Below, piece by piece: positions 44,337 through 55,848 of a stretch of DNA of 64,000 bases. How positions within the stretch are numbered: the stretch's first letter is position 1; every line of letters begins with the position of its first letter. The notes under the pieces are model-generated. The model did not search any database. It had not been told where the DNA came from and saw only the letters and a list, made by a program, of their open reading frames with translations. Made by a program: the position numbers and the translations under genes. Origin of the DNA: Russula earlei (taxonomy: Eukaryota > Basidiomycota > Agaricomycetes > Russulales > Russulaceae); NCBI GenBank assembly GCA_025769875.1, contig JAGFNK010000184.1, positions 1 to 64,000 of the forward strand, written 5' to 3'.

Positions 44337-46293
44337 ATGTCTTTCCCCATCTTTATCTCTGATTCACCCACAAAGCGTGAGTCCAATGGGAGTGACAGGT
44401 CGTCCCTTTCCTATCTCAAAGTCCTGGAGATGTCGCCGGTGGTGGATTCGGAACAGCCATCTCCCGATGGTTCCGCACAGCGTGTCAGCAGGCTGGCACG
44501 GCGTATTCACGGATGGTCCTGGCAAGCGGTGAGCCTACTCGCCCAGCAGCGGAATCGTGTTGCCGTCGTTTATTCCCTTTATAGTTCCCAATAGGCATGG
44601 GCACAGGCGCAGTCTATGTCACACTGTCGGGTCTGAAAGAACATCCAGGAGTTCTCACGACTGTCGAGGCCTTCTTTTTCTTTTTAAACCTCTCCACTTT
44701 CTTAATCAACTCCACGACACTCCTTCTCCAAGCAATATGTGCGACTCTTTTGTCTTATGTCCTAATTCTCCGTCTCAGTGTAAAACGTTACAGTGTATCC
44801 ACGGCAGTCTAGGCGCTTAATATGCGATCCAGTCAAAGGCGTCTTTGTTCCCCTCATCGTACGAGCCAATACCGCACTCAGTTTATCCCGGAGTCCAACT
44901 TCACACACCAGGTGTTATCCTTTGCGACAATCATGATCGGGACCATCAATTATGGAGTAATTCCGGGCCATCTTTCTCCAGAAGGGATATACGTTCTCTT
45001 CTGGTACACGACTCCCCGACATATGTTGATCTCCATTCTAACATGTACTCATCGTGACCAGGGTCTACGTCTTCTTGTCCGTTTCCGTGTGCTTCCCGAT
45101 GTTGATGATCTGGTACAACAAGCCCCACGACGTGTGTACATTTACGCCCGCGTGGGCTTTCTTGGTACGCAGTCCAACTTGGGATTTGTAGACATGCCAC
45201 ACTGACTCGATCACATAGATCTTCCCTATGGTGATGTCACGTCAGACTTGTTTCCAAGGGTCGACTGAATGAAATATATAGATGCTCGTTGGTGTGATCG
45301 CAGCGAACGTTCTGCGTGTCTTGGATCCCTCCGATTTTCGCGCAGTCGGCGTGCTCTTCGTGGGCTACTTCTTCCAAGGCGTCGGTTTCTTCATGACCAC
45401 GTTCTACATTTGCATATATATTCTTCGGTACACGTCCCAATCCGCGCCTTCCGATCATCCATGCTGACGAAGTATCTGCCGCTTTGCAGGATCATGACGG
45501 TGCGTCCCCACGATTGCTGAAGGCGCGAATGAACGAGCCTGGCGTCCCCTGCTTATTCCACAGACCGGATTCATGGAGGGTCATCAGGCAAATGGGGCAT
45601 TTGTCGCTTGCGGCCCACCTGGGTTTACAGCGCTCGCGCTGCTCAATCTCGGATCTTATGCACGCAAAATGTCAGTTGTGACCCCTCCACCACATTCTCA
45701 CTTCCCGTCCGCAAGAACTGATTTTTTTTTTTTTGGCCTTTTTGTCATCTTCCTCTTTTCAGCCTTCCGCAGCACAAACTCGTCTCTCCTCTAGCTGGCG
45801 AGCTCTGGTATTCCTCGAGCGTCCTGGTCGGACTCCTTCTCTTCGGACTTTCCATTTTCCTCTTCATATTCGGCATGTTGCCGTATTGGTCAAGAGTCCA
45901 CAAGGACCTCAGCGAAATCCTAGGATGTCAGTCCAGACCCTCCGCTCCTTCCTCTCTCTCCCACGTCGCTCATTGCACCTCATACGTCGAACAACCGTGG
46001 CTTACGGATCACGCGCCCCCTTTTTTTTCTTTCTTCTTTTCTTTTCAGGTTGGGCCCTGACGTTTCCGAACGTGGGTTGGATCTCGTGTCTGCGCGTCCT
46101 CGGCGACGACCTTGGGATCCATTTCTTCTTCGTCCTGCACGCCATCATGGTTGTCGTGATGTGCGCCCTGTGGGCGGTGTTGATCGTGCTGACCGCGCTC
46201 GCGTTCTGGAGAGGGAAGATTTTCTTAGCGGCGGAAGCAGATGTTCTCAGGGACAATAATCGTGTGGCGGTGGCAAAGAACGGGTCTGTTTAG
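44337..46293 (+). CDS. TDT-family (SLAC1/Mae1/Ssu1-like) membrane transporter, copy 1
   Basis: An 11-exon model, 429 residues, phase-consistent: 44337-44528, 44585-44738, 44794-44858, 44912-45003, 45062-45164, 45219-45230, 45282-45427, 45490-45499, 45564-45670, 45763-45926, 46049-46293. Two microexons (12 and 10 nt). After a hydrophilic N terminus of about 64 residues come 'FPIGMGTGAVYVTL', 'DPVKGVFVPLIVLSFATIM', 'MIWYNKPHD', 'MLVGVIAANVLRVLDPSD', 'GYFFQGVGFFMTTFYICIY', 'ACGPPGFTALALLNLG', 'WALTFPNVG' and about ten hydrophobic segments. The family exports or imports organic acids, anions or sulfite across the plasma membrane; the substrate here is not predictable. No stop or broken splice site was seen. 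Confidence 0.82.
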
Positions 46294-46444
46294 GGTATGG
46301 TTTTTGCCTGTGTCCCACCTTTCCTTTCCTCCTCGTGGTGCCATCACTTGTTTCGAGACATTTTCTTCTACCAGTTGACACATGACAGTTTACACATACA
46401 CCCACGCCTCGGCAGTCGACAAAATAAACCGCAGTGGTGGAATG

Positions 46445-46865
46445 TGTTGGAAGTGCAGCTACGGCGCAACAGCGAGAACACAGGTTACTGCCGGGGATTT
46501 CCGAGCTTTTCTCTGGTGCACCAGTAGGTCAGTGCCACAAGTATCACAAGCTTGGCAGGACAAGTTGCAGTACAAACCACGCGACCACTGCTCACACAAC
46601 TTCGTGATTGGCGGGCCCAATGTTGCAACTTCTGTATGTCCCCCCTGACTATTTTGACGGCACTACTGGACTTGCTTATGAGCCGCAAAATAGTGCAAGT
46701 CTAAAGACAGTTGACTACGTACTACAGGACGCAAAATGTGTTGTCTCAATAACTTGCGATGTGCAAAGCAAAAGCTTATCGGGATCTGTTCGCGGTGACC
46801 AGGACTTCGACCGCCCACAACGTTCAAAAGGAATCGCTCAGCCATCTATCCACCCTGCGACCAAC
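46445..46865. other. Sequence beyond the duplication edge
   Basis: Starts TGTTGGAAGTGCAGC, which differs by one base from the start of the K1 LTR (TGTTGGACGTGCAGC), exactly where the two duplicated blocks diverge. The rest shows no gene; it probably includes the 3' UTR of the minus-strand methyltransferase. Confidence 0.35.
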
Positions 46866-48036
46866 CTACTCCGCAACCCACGTCTCGCGCCATCCGACCC
46901 ACATACCCCAACGTGGTCCTAAGAGGCCTTCCCCAACGCTCCATACGCGCCACCCAAGCGCAATCCATTCCTCCAGAAATCCCCGCAGCACATCCTCAGC
47001 GCGCAGCTCCGCCACTACGAGCGCAACCGTGCGCCGCGGCTCCGCGAGTGCGGTCATCGTCCCAAGCAGCGGGGGTACAAGCGTCGGGTGATAGATGCAG
47101 TCCACGACAAGCAGTACGTCCGGCGGGTCTGCGCAGACATCGACTTGGCGCCGCGCGGGGAGGGTCCAGTCGAGCGCTGCTACCGTGACCGTGTTGGCAG
47201 TTGTGGGGGTTACGGAGAGTAGGTTTTTACGGAGAAGGGGGACGAGCGCGGGTACATCCGTCGCGGTGTACCGGCGCACCAGAGAGCTGAGCCCGAGTGC
47301 GAGGAGCCCCGTTCCGGCTCTGTTCAGAGGTGAAAACGATGGCGTGAGTGTGTGTGCTGTGTCTGTGATGTGTTAGAAGCACGCACCCGAGTTCAAGAAT
47401 GTGGGTTTGACTGAGCTTCGCATAGTCGAACAAGCCAGTGCGAGTTGGTTCCGGGAAGTGTAGTTGATGTAATACCAACGATAGAAACTCGATGCTGAGG
47501 CACATGAGGGGTTCGGGAAGTGTGTAGAAAGATCGAGATGGGGGGACGCACCTGCGGCAACATTAGAAAGCAAGAATGGAACCCAAACCGTGATGGCCCC
47601 ACCTTGCTTTCCACAGAACGCTCCCGGTATCGCCGCTGCGACTCCTCAAAGCCGTTTTATCCTGAAAGAGCTCGTACTCGAGCACGACAGGTTCCGGCTG
47701 GCCCTTGCCTCCCCACTCAAGCATTCCCTCGTGTCCGATCGTGATGTCCGACCTGCTGCTCTTCTTTTTCTTCCCCTTGATCTTTCGGCCAGTGTTCCGT
47801 TTTGATTCCCCGGACATGTTCGCAACCTCGTGGGTGGTAGGCGGAGGCTTTAGCTCGATCCGGACGAGAAGCGCATCTTCCATGGAGTTCTCGGATCCAA
47901 GGCCATGAAAGTTGCCTAGATCGCTGCTGTCCGGAGGCTTGAGGGTCGCGAGACGAGTGTAGAGGAGGAAAATCTCCTCATCGGGATCGGAGACAAATGT
48001 CGCGTTTGCTGGAAGATCGAGCGGTCCTGGTGGCAT
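46866..48036 (-). CDS. METTL21/Rkm5-type protein-lysine methyltransferase
   Basis: Three exons, 331 residues, in phase: 48036-47603, 47494-47387, 47319-46866. The central part reads 'SVLWKASIEFLSLVLHQLHF', then 'ILELGAGTGLLAL' (SAM-binding motif I, about residue 177), 'YTATDVPALVPLL' (acidic loop), 'VAALDW' and 'LLVVDCIYHP' (the DxxY motif of the METTL21/Methyltransf_16 group, about residue 255). The family trimethylates lysines of ribosomal proteins, elongation factors or chaperones in the cytosol; the target here is unknown. A Lys-rich KGKKKKSS insert occurs in the N-terminal half. The start at 48036 (MPPGPLDLP) is preferred over an ATG at 48186, which would add a stretch unlike the family. 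Confidence 0.82.
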
Positions 48037-49091
48037 GGCAGTTAGATAGCTGATCCGTCTCTCCTGCCATGTATGAATTACAGAACAGACGCTTTCCAAA
48101 AGAGCAAAAAAGCAAAAACAATGTGATGATTGATACGTGTATCGCCGTGGCCTGGTCTGAGCCTCCATTTCAGTGTCGAGAGACACATTCTATTCTTGAA
48201 AAAGATTACAACTTCTAGCATCCATGGCAACGTTGACTGAAGCAATAACAAGTCCAACACCTATGGAGCCACGGCGGTACGAATACAGCGTTTACAGGAC
48301 AGTAACGGCGCCTGCTTATGACTGACTGTCGGTTATATATGGTCTTGTATTCTGCGGTCTCTACCCACAACCCAGGCGACAAAGATATTTCCGTGTTGCA
48401 ACCCTTACACATAACCTCCATATGCGAACCGTATGTTCATGTAGTGGAGTGGGCGAATGGATGTCAGGACCGGCTACATGGCTTGGAGCGACCTCGACCT
48501 CCCCTGTCGTCGCGACCACGGGACGCGGGGGAGAGCAAACGGAAGGAGCCTTCGACCACGACCTTTCGTACCATGAGCGCAAGTGAAAATCGCTTTTCCC
48601 ATCAAACTAAATGCCCTCTTATGTTGTCGCCGTTCACAGGTCCCCATTCTTCAAGTCGACGGAGGGTACTGACTTTCCCAATATGCTAACGGCTTCCAAA
48701 CTTGCCATTGACGACGGGTGTCCTCATGCGCGAACGTCATGGGTACGTTCGTCGACCCGTCTCAATGGTTTAATCATCGATCAACTCTCTATCCGGTCAT
48801 CTCGCGCAGGCCGCCGCAATCCCTCTCACTCGTTCACGTCCCGTCCCGTTCTCCCCATCCCTCTTCCTCTTCTCCTTTCCAGTCTACATCTTCCCCTCAG
48901 GGTGACATCCTCTTCCCACACAACGCACACATAACTTACAACGCGACGGCTTGATAGCATGGATTCAGAATATATTGAAGAGGTGTCCGAAGGGAGTGTC
49001 ATGCAGAGGGTAGGCTTGGTCGGGAAGAAGTCCAAGACAATTAGCGATCATACTTCGCCATGACAAATTTGCACTCACTGACAACCGCCAA
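48037..49091. other. Intergenic region between two minus-strand genes
   Basis: No confident gene. It holds the promoter side of the methyltransferase and the 3' side of the CHAT gene. Short plus-strand frames (48611-48934, and MDSEYIEEVSEGS at 48960 followed by a GTAGGC donor) could be exons of an unrecognised gene. Confidence 0.35.
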
Positions 49092-52021
49092 TCACGCGCC
49101 ATAATGAACAAAGTTCACCCATCGCTCCAAGGGGACCCGATTCTTCCTCAGTCGTCGCACTGCATCCCGGAGTGCCCTTGCGGATCTCTCATAGTACGGT
49201 ATCCCTTCTTGTTTTCTCGAGAACATCGACTTGTAGAAGTATTTGACCAATTCTGGTCCATCATCATCGGCCATCCCCCACATTGTCCCAACTACGCTTC
49301 GAAATCCACAGTGTTGCATTGCCGCCGTAAGGTGCAGTGCCTCGTCAGCGATGCTTCCTTCTGTCAACTCTGCAGTATGGCACGCAGAGAGGAATGCAAA
49401 CTCGGCAGAAGGAAGTTGCGATCGAATAAGGTCCAGTAGCGTGAGACGCTTGCCATTATGAAGCTGAAACGAAGCCTCAAATGGCTTCCCATCTTCTAGC
49501 TTTCCATGGCATGCAAAGTGCGAAAATTGATGGTCCTGGAGGCTCTCCAACACACCAGAAGGTGTTGCCTTATTTGACACAAGTGCGGTAACCTTTGTAT
49601 CGAGTCGCTTGATTGCTGAGATCTCCGGGATTGCGGAAAGTAGAGATTGGTCTGGTTGTGCAACAAGAAGGATCGAAGGCTTTGCAAATGATTGTTCGCC
49701 GTGTTTTCGGGATTGAATGAGCGCAGATAGTGACGGAGTATATGACGGAATGTATATGTCGAAAAAATACCGTTTGGTACCATCACCTGATGGAATTGGA
49801 CCCATCGCATGGAGAGGAAGAGAACAGAAGACGGATGTTGGACACCACCAAACTCTCGATTGTTCAGGTACATTTAGGGACTGGAGATTTTCGATGACAG
49901 GCCGGCCGACAAGATCAGAAAGACCGCCAAGTACAGAGCATAGAACACGCTCATATTGCTTTGAGTCGATACCATGTTCGATTCTACATATCGTGAGCCG
50001 ATCCCGGAGCTTTGTTGCACTGTCGTAGAAATCATCGGAGGTGGGGATAACGGAAGGTGGGGCATTGTGGAGAAGGATAAAGGTGTCAGAACGCCACTCG
50101 GAATGATTGATGACGATTACTGGCCCCCGCGATGCAGCTGAAATGAGAGTGTCGAAGGAAGGTGCCTTCAAGAAGGACTCAAATCCAGGCAGAGATCGGA
50201 CTTGAGAAATAAGCTTGCTACGATCGTACAAAAGCTTTCGTTGCTTCAACAGGAGAAGACCAATGTGATCCATCCCCTCGAGTCCATCTCCGCCATCACC
50301 ATTGGTGTTTGAGTCAGTCAGAGTAAGTTCCTCAAGATCCCTATTGACAACGGCGAGTTTGTCTGCTAGTTGAGAGTGGGCTGCACGGAGTTGATCCATT
50401 GAAGTGCGAAGGCCTCGCATCTCTGACCAGAGTAACGCCCTTCCTTGTTCCAAAATCTCGATAGCTTGATCGAATCGACCTGTTTGAGCCAGATGAGATG
50501 CGTAGTCCAGTGGTAGTACCCTGTGATCATTTGGGACTGCAGCAAGTTGGGAATGCTGTGTATAGAGGGTTGGTGTGAAGGTGAGAGTGTCACGCATCAA
50601 TGAGATGGCACAGTCATACGCAGTTGAGGTGCAGGGGCGTCCGAAGCAGCGCGCTAACTGCGCCCATCTGCATGACATATCGAACCTGTCAGGTGTCTTC
50701 ACCTGTTTATTGTTGACCGCCACATGGAAGAGCTGCATCATTTCGTCCAAGTCCTCTTCATTGCGGAGAAGGACGAGGCGGGCATGTAGGGATATGATAA
50801 GCATTTGAGCCCGCACGAATTGGCGGAACGATCCATCTGTGATGGTGAGAGAATGTTGAAGAACGAAAATTGACTCGTTGAGGTAGTCGATGTTATTGGT
50901 GCATGAGAAGGCCTTGTAGAGGGCCCTGGCGAGGGCGTTGACGGTATGGCCTGCAATGTCAGTACCAGGATGAAACGAGGGAAGGGCAAGTCGAAAGCCT
51001 CTTTAATATCCGCCATATATGTGATACGAGTGGATGACATGAGCGCGTCGAAATGTGATCCCCGACTAGTTCTGCCCGACTGGGAGAGGGACGCACTCAA
51101 TTCTCGAAATGGAGGGATTGGACGTGATGAATCGGTGGAATCCACGCTTCGAACAACACCGAAATTACGATCACGATGCCGCTGAAGGAAAGCGAGCGCT
51201 GCGATGATGACATGACGGACGGGATCATCCAGAGAAGCGCCAGCAAGCAAGGTTCGAAAGCGGTAAATCTCCTTCTCTATATACTCCATTTTCCCACATC
51301 TATATGATTGGGCCACTGCAAACATGGCAACCAATTCCAATGCCTGTCCCTGGCATTCGCTTGGCCTATCTCCTGGCGCACGGAAGGTAATGATTTTGTC
51401 AACGATGGCCATTCCCTCTTCGTAGTCGTCATTCAACAAAGTTATCTCGAAATGCGTAAAGAGAGACACAGCGAGCGCAAGGGACACTCGATGCAAATCT
51501 GGTAGACATACGCTCGCCTCCCTGATGCATTCAATCACTTTCTCAGAGGCCGACGGTGATAGATAGCTCCGTAGGGATTGTGTTGCAATAAGAGAGTGAG
51601 CAAAGGTCTCGAAGACAATTGTTAGTTTGATTTTTGAGATGTCAGAGTTGAGAAGCTCGTGACAGAGATTCGCCATCTCCTCGATGTCCGAAATGACATT
51701 TCTAGGATCCAACTTGATCTTGAATGCGAACTTGTTTATAAGAATTGCTGTGATAATATTGTGTGGGAGGTCGAAGGCGTCAAGTGGTTGCTCATAGAGA
51801 TAACGAAGATACTTAATACACCAGTTGACGTCCTCGGGCTGCCTGGTCTTACGGGAGCGACGAGAAAGGGCGAGCGCAATTTGAAGGAATGTCTGAACGA
51901 TTGTCAGGGGTATTTGATCCCAAGGAACGAATATCGCCTCGGTAAGGCGAAGGATTTCTTGTTCGAAGTCGGTTTGTTGTCTATTTAACCTAAGGCGCTC
52001 GCCTCGTGCTGCAATTGCCAT
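49092..52021 (-). CDS. CHAT-domain protein with helical (TPR-like) N terminus
   Basis: Two exons: 52021-51028 and 50950-49092, 950 residues. The intron (77 nt) has donor GTATCA and a TACTGAC branch-point followed by ATTGCAG, and keeps the frame. Residues 1-650 are alpha-helical repeat-like ('YASHLAQTGRFDQAIEILEQGRALLW' pattern of TPR ends). The C-terminal CHAT domain (about 700-930) has 'ILLVAQPDQSLL', 'FSHFACHGKLEDGKPFEA' with the catalytic His, 'FAFLSACHTAELTEGSI' with the catalytic Cys, and 'GFRSVVGTMWGMADDDG'. CHAT proteins are caspase-like proteases (caspase HetF-associated with TPRs), often expanded in Agaricomycetes and linked by analogy to immunity or cell death. The N-terminal end may be incomplete: the frame continues upstream of the ATG for about 11 codons to a stop. 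Confidence 0.85.
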
Positions 52022-52844
52022 TGCCAGAACTTGAACCCTTACAGCACGCTAAGGCTCAGGTTAGCGTAGCGATGACACGGCGCTGGCTATTTGGAGAAAA
52101 GGGGGGTGATCAAATCTACGGAGATGGCGTGGTGTCAACGTCAGTGCGAATATCCCGTTGTCGTCCGCAGGGGAGGACGTAGACGCAAAAGGGAGTGGGA
52201 TTTTGAGACTTGAACTTAAGAGGGGACGCGGTGGCAATGATGGACTAGGGTAGAGGCAAATACCCTTTTAGCACGTTTTCAATTTCGCACAAGGACACCG
52301 AAACTCCAGAGATGACGCTTACTAGTATTACACACGATGCCTGAAGCATTCAATTGAGTGAACGAGGAGTGGTGTGCGTGCAGATATACGGTATCTAGAA
52401 GAAGGGCTCAAACGATATGAGAACACACGCAGGGCCCGGAGAAGACTCGTGTGTGGTTGTGACCGTGGAATGTGCTCGCCCACTGCTGCTAGCCCGTGGT
52501 TCAAGATGTGTGGGTGGACGTGGTCGCGGTGAGGCTGTGAACTCGGATGTGGCGGCAGTCGCGTCTTTATATTGTGGTCACATCGCGAGACCACAGCAAG
52601 GCGTATTCGCTCAAGTGTTCGGTGTTACGACTGGTGAAAGTTATAAGGCTGGTATGAAGGTCCGAGGGCGCAACAATCGGTACGTGGTCGCGGAGAGCGG
52701 CACGCGGCACGCGAGGGAGAATTCGGGGACAGTACACTCTCTCTTAATTCTTTTGTTGGCTCACTTTTCGAGCCTTTTAAGTACATCTTCGTGTGGACGA
52801 CATTTGTAAGTACTAGTCATAAAATTTCTGAGGCCCCACACGAT
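52022..52844. other. Upstream region of the CHAT gene
   Basis: No recognised gene. GC-rich, with a 130-codon plus-strand frame (52417-52809) of unremarkable, Gly/Arg/Val-rich composition, probably chance. Confidence 0.3.
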
Positions 52845-53222
52845 GGGCAGGAAGGGATAAGTCAAGTCTGCTTATAGTCAACTCAGTGGACAATAAAAGT
52901 AAAATATCTGAGTAGGCTCTGTTGTGGCCACAAATTATATTACATAAGTAATGACTTTAGTTGAGCACAAAAAATGTGACAAAAAAGGTTAAATATGGAC
53001 AGTCTACTCATTCTGGCACAACTTTTAGCCAGGCTAGGGTAAATGTTGTGCCAGAATGAGTAGACTGTCCATATTTAACCTTTTTTGTCACATTTTTCAG
53101 GCTCAACTAAAGTCATTACTTATGTAATATAATTTGTGGCCGCAACAGAGCCTACTCAGCACTTGAACTTTTATTGTCCACTGAGTTGACTATAAGCAGA
53201 CTTGACTTATCCCTTCCTGCCC
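52845..53222. repeat. Long-hairpin MITE, copy 1
   Basis: A 378-bp near-perfect palindrome: GGGCAGGAAGGGATAAGTC ... GACTTATCCCTTCCTGCCC, with only a short loop (around GCCAGGCTAGGG) in the centre. No coding capacity. A second copy is at 55457-55848. No clear target duplication. Confidence 0.88.
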
Positions 53223-53759
53223 ATTGTGCCATATGGCAATGAAAGTTTTACAAAATTTCAAACCTTTTGCAAACTTTTGAAATTCAGGATTTTCTGGAGT
53301 CACTTGCATGACAGGAGTAGTTGACAGTAGTCTTTGGAATTTTGTAAAAATGTGACACCTGAATCTGGACTGTTGGACTTTGTCAGCAGAGCAGTGCTTG
53401 AACATCTTTACAACTCAGAAAATAAATATAATTATTTAATGACAAGAATAAATTACTTGATAACAGAAGTTGTCATACTCAAAATGGAAATTGTGGCATA
53501 ACAGAGGGTCAATGTCATTCCATGCTCTTCTTATTGCAATGATGCCCAAGTCACATCCTGCTCCCTGGCACCTCTGCCATCCTGCCAGCAACAGACATCA
53601 TGCCCTTGCAATCATGATGGGGATGCCCTCCCAACAAATCAGCACCACATGAAGGCTGAACAGCCTTGCCAACACCACTCCCTTGTCACCCCCTCCATCA
53701 TCCTGCCAACACATGCCATGTGACTACAATCCCCTTTGTGCACACATTCTCCTGACAAA
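53223..53759. other. AT-rich spacer, no gene recognised
   Basis: Short frames only; a Lys/Phe-rich minus-strand frame (53405-53190) has no recognisable motif. Confidence 0.3.
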
Positions 53760-54911
53760 TGTTAGGATTCAGTTTGCGTTCTTGTCTGCTTGCTTACCTA
53801 TGCTTTGGTAACTCATCTCTGCTTACAGTTGCTTAGTGATTCGCTTACTGATTGCTTACTAGCTTGCTTACTGTTTGATTACTCATTGCTTACTGATTGA
53901 TGACAGATACTAGGAAAGAGTGACTCACACATGAGTTGTTTCTGACACTTTCAGATTGCACTCTACAGTTTTGGATACTACTGTACTAATACGACCAACT
54001 CTTCATAGCTTGTGACATGTGACAGATTTTGATGACCGACTGACTCTTCAAAGTTGGGAAAACCGTGTGACAAATCTCACATCTCTTCAAAGCCTGATTG
54101 GGCCGAGAGGCAAAATGTGACATAATGTCAGGACAGCGGTCTGACACACAACTTGAGTGCGAGTCGGGATTTGAACATTATTTAAATCCTTGTTGAAAAA
54201 ATTGTTGTGTGCTTTGAGGACCGTGCAGCTACAACCATGACTGCACTGAACAGCTTTATCCCAATAGATGTCCATCAAGCCCTCCTCCCAGATCCCAGTT
54301 GTGAGGCATCAAAAACACTTCATGAGCTTGTTACAGTTCTAAGGTGTGTGAGCCCACTGGCCAGGAAACTCACATGACTTGTACCGTCTCCCTCCCACGC
54401 CACGCGCTCACCCTCCCTTCGCCCTTCATTTCCTCTTCCTTTCCTTCTCTCACACACTTGCCTCTCAATGACATCCCTGCCGCGGTCCTTGCCCCATGTC
54501 AGCAGACTATGACAATGGCTCAAGTCAATCGCCGTCGACGTCACTCACCTCAGCTCCAGCCCACTCGTCCCTCAAGCATTGTTCTAGCCCACCACATGTC
54601 CATGCACAGACACAAATGATGCACATACGTTATCATCAACACGCTACATGAGGGTTTGCTGCCCATAGTGTCTTGCCCCCGACATCATCGCCTCACGCTC
54701 GCGGATTTGCAGTAGGAAGATCAGGATTCTGGAGTAGCACTTTTGTATTTAAGTAGCTACCATCCTGTACAGTAGCTTAGGGAATCAAATCAAGAGCTTC
54801 TGCATCTGCGTTAACCCTCTCATGTGCCAAAGATCACCTTGACTCCCTCAAAATCTCCCGCTTCTCTTTCAAGAAAACACACACACACTCTCTCTCTCTC
54901 TCGCTTGCACA

Positions 54912-55454
54912 TTGCATTCCGGGCATGATCCCTGCTTGCTCTCAAGCTCCTCCCTGTCCGTACCCGCCCTTGGATCAAGCCCCACGAACTCCCCGTGCCC
55001 TGACCTGGCACACTATACAGTGGACCCAACGTTTTGGGTAGAGATCACACAGCCACGTTCCCAAGGTGGTGTGCCTCACCATGCACCACCTACACTTACT
55101 TCCCTCAAACAAATGGAGGACCTTGAAGAGAGTGCTATTGATATTCATGGTGATGACAGCGAAGTTCCCATGACAGACATCGTTTCCGCGCATACACAAC
55201 TTGAATGCTCCAACTCTATGGATTGCGATGATGATGACGAGCTGTACATACCAGGAGAAGAAGGCGGCCTTGTTTTAACTGCAGATGCAGAGTGTGCTTC
55301 AGTAAAGTCTGTTCAAGGTGAGGTAGTTGATACAACTCAGGCTAGTCAAGCTGTAGAAGGACACGGTAAGCATAAGAAGTGTGCAAACATCCTCTATTCC
55401 TCCAAATTTTGGGTTGCAAATGATGGGAGCGACACAGACAACAAATTTACATGA
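54912..55454 (+). other. Open frame of unknown function inside the TA-flanked element
   Basis: 180 codons. Ser/Pro-rich start, then an acidic middle ('MDCDDDDELYIPGEEGG') and 'DTTQASQAVEGHGKHKK'. There is no transposase D-D-D/E signature. It is cut by the MITE at its 3' end (stop 2 bp before 55457), so the natural C terminus may be lost. Confidence 0.35.
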
Positions 55455-55456
55455 CA

Positions 55457-55848
55457 GGCAGGAAGGGATAAGTCGACTCTGCTTATAGTCAACTCAGTGG
55501 ATAATAAAAGTAAAATATTTCAAGTGCTGAGTAGGGTCTGTTGTGGCCACAAATTATGTTACATAAGTAATGACCTTAGTTGAGCACGAAAAATGTGACA
55601 AAAAAGGTTAAATATGGAGAGTCTACTCATTCCAGCACAACTTTTACCCAGGCTAGGGTAAATGTTGTGCCAGAATGAGTAGACTCTCCATATTTAACCT
55701 TTTTTGTCACATTTTTCGTGCTCAACTAAGGTCATTACTTATGTAATATAATTTGTGGCCATAACAGAGCCTACTCAGCACTTGAAATATTTTACTTTTA
55801 TTGTCCACTGAGTTGACTATAAGCAGACTTGACTTATCCCTTCCTGCC
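55457..55848. repeat. Long-hairpin MITE, copy 2
   Basis: 392-bp near-perfect palindrome, GGCAGGAAGGGATAAGTC ... CTTATCCCTTCCTGCC, about 95 percent like copy 1 by eye and likewise devoid of coding. It is inserted within the TA-flanked DNA element. Confidence 0.88.

Larger units (their letters stand above)
42039..46444. repeat. Segmental duplication, copy 1
   Basis: 4.4 kb, homologous along its whole length to 58479-62818 in the same orientation, with scattered substitutions and small indels. The left edge is at CAAATGACGTCGGG, the right edge at GGTGGAATG. It includes a minus-strand Ser/Pro-rich ORF and an 11-exon transporter gene. Confidence 0.92.

Noticed and set aside
45721..45735. Homopolymer T tract as a terminator or frameshift site
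   Set aside because: It is the polypyrimidine tract of intron 9 of the transporter, conserved in position in copy 2.
43020..46300. Many plus- and minus-strand frames inside the TDT gene and its upstream region
   Set aside because: They overlap introns or run antisense to exons; only the spliced 11-exon frame is consistent between both duplicated copies.
47563..48186. ATG at 48186 as start of the methyltransferase
   Set aside because: The added N terminus (Cys/Phe/Ser-rich) does not resemble the family, while MPPGPLDLP at 48036 begins directly before the acidic N-terminal part.
50738..52021. Single-exon reading of the CHAT N-terminal frame through to 50738
   Set aside because: The last about 90 codons become Ser/Pro/Thr-rich and unlike the rest; a 77-nt intron with a TACTGAC branch point and CAG acceptor restores the helical repeat frame.
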